Assembly: GCA_023374045.1 (NCBI GenBank) | Contig: CM041778.1 | Location: forward strand, 364,720,831 to 364,784,830 | Direction: 5' to 3' | Length of the DNA: 64,000 bases | DNA from: Limonium bicolor | Taxonomy: Eukaryota > Streptophyta > Magnoliopsida > Caryophyllales > Plumbaginaceae | Shown: positions 56,931 to 64,000 of the stretch, in pieces | Position numbering within the stretch: the stretch's first letter is position 1 | Layout of the letters: each line of letters opens with the position of its first letter | Translations under genes and position numbers: made by a program | The notes under the pieces: generated by a model | Told to the model about the DNA's origin: nothing | What the model saw: only the letters and a program-made list of their open reading frames with translations | Databases searched by the model: none

Positions 56931-58413
56931 CTGTAACACCCCGTCTCAAATAGTCGTAATTATCGCATAAACCGTCTAATATATATATATCAACATCGCT
57001 GCGGAGTTAACTACATTACCCAGTACCTTGCTACGGTATGTCAACCAGAATATACCAAACATAAGTAATTACAACACCTTACCAAAACACAACTGAGTAT
57101 CAAGTATCTCGAACGCTAACATAGTTACAACAACCTCTAATATCAAGAACGGGTGTACATGCACAACCCGTATACAAAAGTAAAACCCGAACTAAGTCTA
57201 CCCGCTCCTACTCTCAAGGTGGGTCGTCTGTGGGCGCTTACCTGCAAAATTAATATGGATGCCCGAAGGGGCTCAGCACCTTCGCTGGTACGATTAACTT
57301 GTATCCCCCAAGCTAACGTGGCTACACACGACTACTTTGTCGTAAACATGCGATTGATTAATAATACAACAATATAAGAAGTATCATAAATACAACACAA
57401 TCACAAGCAGTGCTCATAACTCAAACAATTTGAACATCATAATGGACATTCATTTAGTAAGTGAGTTAGCTCTTTTAACTCTTTAAAATTGAGAAATAAT
57501 TAGTTCCCATCTCAAACTTCATCTCAAATAAGTCAACCGTTCTTTAATTAGAATTGGTTATGCTTAATCCATTGTTTATTTTTTGTCGGGTCAAAAGCAA
57601 CCCTAGCCAATGAGATATTAACTCCATTGGTTTAAATAAAACAATTTTTCTTAAATTGGGATTTAGGTGATCCCACTGCACCCTCTTAATATGCCTTCCA
57701 CCACGAACAGAAATTCGAGGTGGCCGAGTCTATATGTCGACTCTAGGCGACAAGTCCGAAGACAAGTCTTAATGGAAACCGGATCTGATACAGATACCGA
57801 CCTCCTCCTTCAAACACATGTGACCGGACCATCCCGGATTCCTCACCCCCCCCCCCCCACAAGTTCAGTTAGTAGAAGTCTCAAAGACATGTTTGTTAGT
57901 TAAACCTTTTCCGGGTATTAACCAACCAATAACGGGGAGTGTGTTATGTTCTCATACAAATGTTCACTAAACATAGTTAGTAAGTCCTCCAAAGATAAGT
58001 GTGTTAGTATAACATAAACACACAAGGAAATACGGTAAATCAGTTGCATGCTTTATCTTGTTTTAGTCGAAGCAATTAAACAAACAGCACACAAGCCGAG
58101 GGACACCTCGTTAGCAAACAAGCTACAAGAAAACCATACCGTTCACCGTCGGTCGTTCGGTTGCCTATTCTCCTCCGGAGTCCGAATTTTCAAATCCTAT
58201 AACATTCATCCAATTGGGTGGTTAATTACTTTTAATAACCTAGCTTAATTAATCACTAATGATTTTCGGTTAATAACCACTAAGTCATTGTAGTTCAATC
58301 TTAATTACATAAGTCATTTTACTACTCATTAAGTCTTAGGTTCTTATGTGCATATTTTTCTCACCATCATTACTCTCCCAATGGGTTACTACTAATGCCA
58401 CATTATCTCTCCT

Positions 58414-58424
58414 CTTTTTTTATA
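58414..58424 (-). promoter_or_regulatory. TATA-like box in LTR G
   Basis: Minus-strand TATAAAAAAAG, immediately downstream (in LTR orientation) of the inverted-word array. LTR E has the decayed CTTAAAAAG at the same place. Confidence 0.5.
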
Positions 58425-58427
58425 AGA

Positions 58428-58686
58428 CCCGACCGACCAAACCCAAGGTCGGTCCCTTGGGTCGGTCGGATGCAGAAGAAATCCAGGTTGGAAATTTTAG
58501 CTCGACCGACCCAGCCAGGGTCGGTCCCTTGGGTCGGTCGAAGTCAAAAGACATCCTGGTTGGAAATTTTAACTCGGCCGACCCAGCCAGGGTCGGTCCC
58601 TTGGGTCGGTCGAAGTCAGAAGACATCCGGGTTAGAAAATTTCTACTCGACCGACCCAGCCAAGGTCGGTCCCTTGGGTCGGTCGA
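58428..58686. repeat. Inverted-word array in LTR G (GACCGACCCAG type)
   Basis: Four units of CGACCGACCCAGCCAGGGTC plus GGTCCCTTGGGTCGGTCG, with AGAAGACATCC(T/G)GGTTGGAA spacers, period about 67-80 bp. More regular than in LTR E. Confidence 0.92.
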
Positions 58687-59410
58687 ATGCAGACCCATTT
58701 TTCAATGTGTTTAACTTACTCAAATCCTTTCCACAAGTTTCCTAGTATGTTTTAACATCGTTTTAGCACTTTAAAAACCCTCCTAATTCATTGATCAACT
58801 CTTCACTTAACTCCTTGATCTTTTACTCAATTTCTTACAAGATTCCTAACACTTGTAACTTAATTCCTTAGGATTCTAAGTGGTAACTTTTTGCCTACAA
58901 CCTTAACTAACCAAAGTGTTTCCTCATAACCATTTTAACCACAACTAAAGCATTATCAGTCATCCTCATCTCCTTTACTCAAAATTCTCAAGGTTACTTT
59001 CTCTAATTCATATCTAAGTCATTACAAGACATGATACCTCATTTCCTACAAATTTTTGCACAAGCCTTAACACCTCTCAAACCATGGTTTTGGTGTGTCT
59101 AACTCACCCTTTTAATTCTCTAAATCCTCCAAGACAATTGATAAGTGTCCAAATGAGCATGATTTATAGGTGTATTTCATATATAATATTAGCACTTTTC
59201 TTGCTCATTTCTCCACTTCGGTTAGTTTTCCTCTAGTTTATGTTTTATTGTTTATCTCACAAATTTATTGGTTTAACATGAGGAAAACCAAGCTAGGAGT
59301 AAAGTAGACGAATAGACGAACGCATAGACGCAAACAGCTCAGAAAACGGAGTCCAAACGAAGAATCTAGAGCCGGTCGAAGTTCGTAGAAGGAAATAGGT
59401 CACAGTCAGC

Positions 59411-59558
59411 ATTGCAACCGCCTAGCTAACCGCCCAAAACAGAGGCGGACGTGAGACAGATACGTGAGTGAGGCGGAAAACAAGAGGCAACCGCCTTGTT
59501 TTGAGGCGGTACCGCAGGCGGACAAGGGATATGCAGCCGCCTCTACCACAGGCGGACA
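59411..59558. repeat. Inverted-word array in LTR H (GGCGGAC / ACCGCC type), 5' copy
   Basis: CAACCGCC, AACCGCCC, GAGGCGGAC, GAGGCGG, CAACCGCC, GAGGCGGTACCG, CAGGCGGAC and CAGCCGCC words alternate in both orientations. It holds one exact GCC box (AGCCGCC). Lies about 225 bp upstream of the TATA box. Second copy at about 63281-63429; related GCGGACGTCC words at 60944-61043 in the interior. Confidence 0.85.
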
Positions 59559-59781
59559 GACGCGAACAGTTTTCTTCTTCGCGCGCCGTCTGCAACTTTC
59601 ATTCGCCGACTTCTGCAACTCGTCCACTCGTCCACTGTCTGCAATTATCCATCTACTCTGCACACGTTCTGTCCCCTGCAATAAATGATCAATCAGTCTG
59701 CAAATCTTATCCAGCTTCTTCCACCGCCTCAAATCAATTCCTCACGCGTCTGCCTATCTTCATTTACTCTTCTTCCTTTCC

Positions 59782-59790
59782 CTATATAAA
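59782..59790 (+). promoter_or_regulatory. TATA box in the 5' LTR of H
   Basis: CTATATAAA in TTTCCCTATATAAACCAACG. A clean pol II TATA box; transcription should begin about 30 bp on, near 59815. The 3' LTR has the same at 63697-63705. Confidence 0.75.
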
Positions 59791-60724
59791 CCAACGAGCC
59801 TTCTGCTCAAATTAGACATCCACCACCCATACAATCCACGACCACTTCACCACACCTCACGCCATCTCATTTCTCTTCTCCCGCCTTCTCCATTTTTATT
59901 TATTTCCACATTCCACAAAATCCACCTCTAGCCCTACGTATACAAAATAGCAGAGTGAGCCGGAGTGATTACGGATGATTTCTATTATCTTGTCTCTGTC
60001 TATCTATTTAATATGTTAGGCTAGTTTACGTATACTCTGGGAATGGTTATTATGTGTTTGTATTAATTATGCATTATTTTACTGGTTTTAATTATATATA
60101 GTTTGTTACGTTTTAAAGGTTATCTCGCACCTTTTTAATAAATGTCATGAGTTTATTAAATTGCTTTCCTAAGTCTATTTTGATCAGACCGGTGATAAAT
60201 AGATAGGTTAATTAAGACGTAAAACTGAAGGAAACTTGTTATGATTTAATAAAGTTAGTATTCAGTTGCAAATGTAATTCCTCAATACTCCTCTGCCGTT
60301 CGCAGGCTTTTGCTTGAACCTTGATTAGAACCTTACATTACAGGTGAACGAGTTCTTATGAGGCTATGACTTAGTCCTTAAGATAATTACAGGAACCTTG
60401 CCAAATTATTAAACCAGTAGAGATAGCTTAATTATGTAGATTATATTAACCTGACCCAGAGTTCCATTTTATTTATCTGTCAACTAGGTTTATTTTATTC
60501 TTTCTTTTTATTTATTTTACAAGTCAATTAATCCCCCCTCTTGTGACACGCTTAGGTACTATTATATGTACATTAGTCCCACGGTTCGACATCCGGTTGC
60601 TTACATTTTCACTATACTACTGCGACCGGGATTTGTTTGCAGCCCGACGTTTATTTTGAGTTTTTAATTTCTTTTCTTTTAATTTTACACCAGTTTAACC
60701 ACTCACGATATAACGTCTGCAAAA

Positions 60725-60743
60725 TGGCGCCGTTGCCGGGGAC
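60725..60743 (+). other. Primer-binding site (Asp-tRNA), element H
   Basis: TGGCGCCGTTGCCGGGGAC, 3 nt after the LTR; full complement of the tRNA-Asp 3' end, as in Athila-type elements. Confidence 0.92.
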
Positions 60744-60943
60744 TAGTTTATTCTAGTCCCTAAGCCCCGGATTATTCACTTGTTATATTAGAATATTTTG
60801 TTTATATTATTTTTTGTTGTTTATATTAATTATCTTTTATATTTTGTTTATATTGATAGTATGTTAGTTTTCTAATGTTGTTTCCGTAAGTAACGTTTGT
60901 TTCAGTGAGTACGTGAAGAAGAAGAAAAAAAAAAAGAGAACAG

Positions 60944-61043
60944 AGCCACGTCCGCCCCACTACCACGCGGACGTCCAGGCGGACATCTCCAATTCACACG
61001 CAGCCTTGTCCGCCTTGATTCGAAGCGGACGTCCGAGCGGACA
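60944..61043. repeat. Interior GCGGACGTCC inverted words, element H
   Basis: ACGTCCGCC, CGCGGACGTCC, GGCGGAC, TTGTCCGCCTT and AGCGGACGTCCGAGCGGAC within 100 bp, in the leader between primer site and ORF. Same core as the LTR array. Confidence 0.75.
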
Positions 61044-61206
61044 AAACTAAATCAGAAGCGCGCGTTTGATTTCTGTTCTTCCCGACTTCAAAATTGCTCC
61101 AGCTTCTTCACCAAACCACTTATATTATTATTGTGTTTATTTTCAATTATTTTATTGTCTAATCTGTTTCAGTAGTTTTATTTTATATACAAAAACACAA
61201 AAAAAA

Positions 61207-61809
61207 ATGGAAATGGAACAGGTATTCGAAGAGGAGTTTTGCTATTCATAGTATTTATACTGCTCCGTATGTGGGGGAGCCCATGATTATCAGGATTGTC
61301 TCATATTCCGAGAACAACTCTGGTTAGAAGATCAACCAGATTATCTGGAGAGACTCGCTCAACAAGAACATCAACCAAAGAGCAAAATAGTTCATGAGGT
61401 AGAAGAACACCCCACTACGGATGTAAGTTATGCTCTTCCCTCTATAGTCACCTACCGCCAGTTTCCATCCTTCTCTATGCTCTACCCAGGAAATGAGGAT
61501 ACCTTCATCCTCGAAAATGAAGAGAAGGAATTGCCATCACCTCCCTCCAAAATATCCAAACAAAACGCCACTATCACCTTTAAAGAATTAACTTTCTTTG
61601 AAGATGATATCGATCAGCGTTCTTTCTACAAGCCTCACCTACAAGAGGATGATGTTTACATCCTCCAATTTGAGGAAGAAAAATCAGCACCACCGGGTCT
61701 TCTGTTAGAACTACGTTCCCGGCATTACCTCCTCAAACATCAGATTTTGTGGAGTATTAATTTTCTTATTTTATATGCCGAGGTAACGTTTTGTTTTGAT
61801 CCAGGATAA
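61207..61809 (+). CDS. Zinc-knuckle mini-ORF of non-autonomous element H (one in-frame TAG)
   Basis: One frame from ATG 61207 (MEMEQVFEEEFCYS) to TAA 61807, with a TAG at 61249. Just after it lies CSVCGGAHDYQDC (61261-61299), spacing CX2CX3HX4C, the nucleocapsid knuckle type of Athila gag (A has CAICAGPHETHFC). The rest is acidic (about 170 residues, ENEEKELPSPPSK, FFEDDIDQRSF, DDVYILQFEEEK) and matches no family that I know. It may bind the RNA of the element for packaging into particles supplied by an autonomous Athila. An alternative start is MLYPGNEDTF at 61477, which omits the knuckle. The TAG may be a mutation or a readthrough site. Confidence 0.6.
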
Positions 61810-61818
61810 TGAAGCAGG

Positions 61819-61869
61819 CGTCTAGCCAAAGACGTTAAATAAGGGCAGCTTCCCGGGAGGCAACCCGGG
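61819..61869 (+). other. Double hairpin downstream of the ORF stop, element H
   Basis: Hairpin 1 is CGTCT-AGCCAA-AGACG (61819-61834), 9 nt after the stop. Hairpin 2 is CCCGGG-AGGCAA-CCCGGG (61852-61869). Compare A at 46295-46347. Confidence 0.78.
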
Positions 61870-62201
61870 TGTACTTTTATTTTATTTTGCTTTTATGCTC
61901 TTTTAATTTTCAGGTTCTCTTAAAATTTTATTTTTGCTAACTTTTAACCCCGTTTTTAGTATGGTTGCTTCTAGTGTCTTATGCAGGTGCATCTCCATGT
62001 AGACACCGCAACCAAGCTACGCTACTTGAGGCTGAAGCTCAAGTGTGGGGGGAACTCCTATAAACGCAAGCAAAAATAATATCAGGGGAGTACCAGTTCT
62101 TTAATTATGCTTTTATTTTAAATAAAAACTGCAGAGGAGTTTATGTGCTTAAATGTTTATTTGTGATCTTTGTGTTATCTCTATTTTATCTACTTACCGA
62201 A

Positions 62202-62271
62202 AAGGTCTTCTGAGACCTTCCCTTGTTTTTCTGGTGAACAATGAGGACATTGTTCAATTTAAGTGTGGGGG
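62202..62271 (+). other. Internal hairpins and polypurine-like tract, element H
   Basis: AAGGTCT-TCTG-AGACCTT (62202-62219), then GAACAATG-AGGA-CATTGTTC (62236-62255), then AATTTAAGTGTGGGGGAGTG. The tract copies the terminal AAGTGTGGGGG 740 bp before the real one. Probably a central plus-strand primer kept from a full-length Athila. Confidence 0.65.
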
Positions 62272-62970
62272 AGTGTGCCCTTTTCAGTGACATTTTGTGC
62301 TTAAATGTTTAATCTCTCTCCTTATCATGTGTTTGTCCAATTCAAATATTATGGACCCTTTATATGTGGGTTGTTCTCTTTAAGAATAAATATTGTTATG
62401 AATTGTAGGATAAATGGTACAAAATTTTTAAATTTTGATTACTTTTGAGGAGCATTTTATATGCGGTGTGACCAAATAATCTGCAAATGGTTGGATTTTA
62501 TTGCTCAGGGTTTCTTTCTGTCTTCTCTCTTAGGGATTGCTAAGGGGTGCTTCTCTGTTGAAAAAAAAAGAAGGAAAAAAAATAAGGGACTTGCGAGACA
62601 CCATTGGTAACCAACAAAGAGAGTTGAGTGTTCTTAAATACAAAGGCATGATGCCTATATTTTTCTCATCTCTTATGCAAAAGTGAAACAAATGCATGAA
62701 TCTATTTTTCCTTTTGTTTTCTCCTCAAATGCCCATTCTTGAGAGAAGTTGGCCATGGTAAAAGTTCTCAGAGTCACCTAAACAAAAGAAACATTGAAGT
62801 ACCTTAGATCATACCCCGAAACTCTATATTTTATTTTTACCCTGAGCACACCTATGCCACCAGCAGTTAATTTTTCACACTCCTCAATAAGTTTAAAAGA
62901 TCATGTTTATCCTACCCTTCATAATAATATTTGTTAGTATTGAGCATTCCCTACTTACTTGGGTATGTGA
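62272..62970 (+). other. 3' non-coding region, element H
   Basis: No gene. From about 62445 it aligns with 48915-49441 of element A in the same order. A-rich tract at 62560-62582. Confidence 0.75.
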
Positions 62971-63009
62971 TTTTGCTTGAGGACAAGCAAAAAGATAAGT
63001 GTGGGGGTG
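62971..63009 (+). other. AGGA hairpin and polypurine tract, element H
   Basis: TTTTGCTTG-AGGA-CAAGCAAAA (62971-62992), then AGATAAGTGTGGGGGTG before the 3' LTR. Confidence 0.87.
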
Positions 63010-64000
63010 TGATAAGTGTCCAAATGAGCATGATTTATAGGTGTATTTCATATATAATATTAGCACTTTTCTTGCTCATTTCTCTACTTCGGTTAGTTTT
63101 CCTCTAGTTTATGTTTTATTGTTTATCTCACAAATTTATTGGTTTAACATGAGGAAAACCAAACTGGGAGTAAAGTAGACGAATAGACGAACGCATAGAC
63201 GCAAACGGCTCAGAAAACGGAGTCCAAACGAAGAATCTAGAGCCGGTCGAAGTTCGTAGAAGGAAATAGGTCACGGTCAGCATTGCAACCGCCTAGCTAA
63301 CCGCCCAAAACAGAGGCGGACGTGAGACAGATACGTGAGTGAGGCGGAAAACAAGAGGCAACCGCCTTGTTTTGAGGCGGTACCGCAGGCGGACAAGGGA
63401 TATGCAACCGCCTCTACCACAGGCGGACAGTAGGAGGACACCACGCGGACGCGTGTAAAAATTCCAGATCTGAGACGCGAACAGTTTTCTTCTTCGCGCG
63501 CCGTCTGCAACTTTCATTCGCCGACTTCTGCAACTCGTCCACTCGTCCACTGTCTGCAATTATCCATCTACTCTGCACACGTTCTGTCCCCTGCAATAAA
63601 TGATCAATCAGTCTACAAATCTTATCCAGCTTCTTCCACCGCCTCAAATCAATTCCTCACGCGTCTGCCTATCTTCATTTACTCCTCTTCCTTTCCCTAT
63701 ATAAACCAACGAGCCTTCTGTTCAAAATAGACATCCACCACCCATACAATCCACGACCACTTCACCACACCCCACGCCATCTCATTTCTCTTCTCCCGCC
63801 TTCTCCATTTTTATTTATTTCCACATTCCACAAAATCCACCTCTAGCCCTACGTATACAAAATAGCAGAGTGAGCCGGAGTGATTACGGATGATTTCTAT
63901 TACTCTTGTCTCTGTCTATCTATTTAATATGTTAGGCTAGTTTACGTATACTCTGGGAATGGTTATTATGTGTTTGTATTAATTATGCATTATTTTTACT
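63010..64000 (+). repeat. 3' LTR of element H, cut by window end
   Basis: TGATAAGTGTCC..., matching 59139 onward with few substitutions. Array at about 63281-63429; the extra 57 bp after GGCGGACAG (TAGGAGGACACCACGCGGAC...) lies at about 63430-63486; TATA box at 63697-63705. Confidence 0.93.
63697..63705 (+). promoter_or_regulatory. TATA box in the 3' LTR of H
   Basis: CTATATAAA, same context as 59782-59790. Confidence 0.75.

Larger units (their letters stand above)
54566..56931. other. Old DNA between E and G, no gene
   Basis: Sequence present before E and G inserted. From left: tRNA-like modules (54600-54840), a very AT-rich stretch with two TA microsatellites (54841-55700), GTAGCA-rich degenerate repeats (55790-55980 and 56405-56930) and a MITE-like block between them. 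The open frames are short and without motif. Confidence 0.6.
56932..59138 (-). repeat. LTR G: same family as LTR E, cut by element H
   Basis: Plus-strand text starts TGTAACACCCCGTCTC and is colinear with the LTR of E, both before and after the insertion site of A. No primer site lies to its left, so it is a 3' LTR or solo LTR in minus orientation. The remainder would lie beyond H, outside the window. Contains the GACCGACCCAG array (58428-58686) and a C13 run near 57846. Confidence 0.82.
59139..60721 (+). repeat. 5' LTR of element H
   Basis: TGATAAGTGTCC...ACGTCTGCA. Includes the GGCGGAC inverted-word array (59411-59558), a TATA box (59782-59790), a conserved block near 60110-60225 shared with F, and an ACTCACGATATAACG end. 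Relative to the 3' LTR it lacks 57 bp after GGCGGACAG (near 59559). Confidence 0.92.
59139..64000 (+). mobile_element. Element H: non-autonomous Athila-like retrotransposon, right end outside window
   Basis: LTR 59139-60721 (1583 bp), intact Asp-tRNA primer site, only 2.3 kb of interior, AGGA hairpin and polypurine tract, then the second LTR from 63010, which runs off the window. ACAAT (59134-59138) should be the target duplication. The interior keeps the 3' non-coding block of Athila elements but has no protease, RT or integrase; it encodes one zinc-knuckle mini-protein. The LTRs are almost identical apart from one 57-bp indel, so this is among the youngest insertions here. Confidence 0.88.

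Noticed and set aside
58346..58745. Overlapping frames with DPARVGPLGRS or GPTLAGS repeats in LTR G
   Set aside because: Translation of the inverted-word array in three frames and on both strands; non-coding.
59406..59815. Frames of 74-115 codons in LTR H, repeated near 63277-63647
   Set aside because: LTR sequence around the GGCGGAC array and TATA box; no family resemblance.
17611..63429. Regularly spaced palindromic repeats that look like CRISPR arrays
   Set aside because: The host is a plant, spacers are themselves repeated and there are no cas genes. They are LTR promoter repeats.

Overview
This window is intergenic DNA from a large, repeat-rich plant nuclear genome. A eudicot is likely, but the species cannot be read from the sequence. 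I see no cellular protein gene, rRNA gene or true tRNA gene. Nearly every base belongs to transposons nested inside one another. Evidence includes a TNP2-type CACTA transposase, Ty3/gypsy gag and pol remains, plant primer-binding sites for initiator Met-tRNA and Asp-tRNA, TG...CA long terminal repeats (LTRs) and several 5-bp target duplications.

Layout. (1) 1-8140, plus strand: right part of a CACTA (En/Spm) transposon with an intact 1088-aa TNP2-like transposase, a decayed second gene (Ptta/En/Spm and Ulp1-like protease parts) and a palindromic subterminal region ending in a CAGTG terminus. It sits in element B. (2) 8141-16998, minus: element B, a retrotransposon with a 5.06-kb LTR and a non-coding interior (LARD-like). 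It sits in F. (3) 16999-17972, minus: LTR fragment of an Athila-like element F, inserted in the gag of E. (4) 17973-54565, minus: element E, a Ty3/gypsy element whose gag is split in two by D, a 6.1-kb solo LTR with TTCAG target duplications. D in turn is split by C (19262-33216, plus), a LARD with 4.2-4.3-kb LTRs and a 5.4-kb non-coding interior homologous to that of B. The 5' LTR of E (38849-54565) is split by A (39245-50859, plus), a complete Athila-type element with GGGCT target duplications, decayed gag-pol, an almost intact integrase and an envelope-position ORF. (5) 54566-56931: older AT-rich DNA with tRNA-like modules, TA microsatellites, a MITE-like inverted repeat and GTAGC-rich degenerate repeats. 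(6) 56932-59138, minus: LTR G, same family as the LTR of E, cut by H. (7) 59139 to the window end, plus: H, a non-autonomous Athila-like element with a short internal region and one zinc-knuckle mini-ORF.

Inferred order of insertion, oldest first: E; then D and F and A into E; C into D; B into F; CACTA into B. Separately G, then H into G.

The most unusual signals are RNA- or DNA-structure signals shared by unrelated elements: (a) family-specific arrays of GC-rich inverted words in the LTRs, in several families directly upstream of a TATA-like box; (b) a pair of hairpins with loops AGCCAA and AGGCAA starting about 10 nt after a stop codon in A and in H, with compensatory stem changes; (c) hairpins with different stems but the same AGGA loop just upstream of polypurine tracts in C, A and H; (d) a hairpin that overlaps the Met-tRNA primer-binding site in B, C and E. 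All were found by eye; no folding or database search was run.
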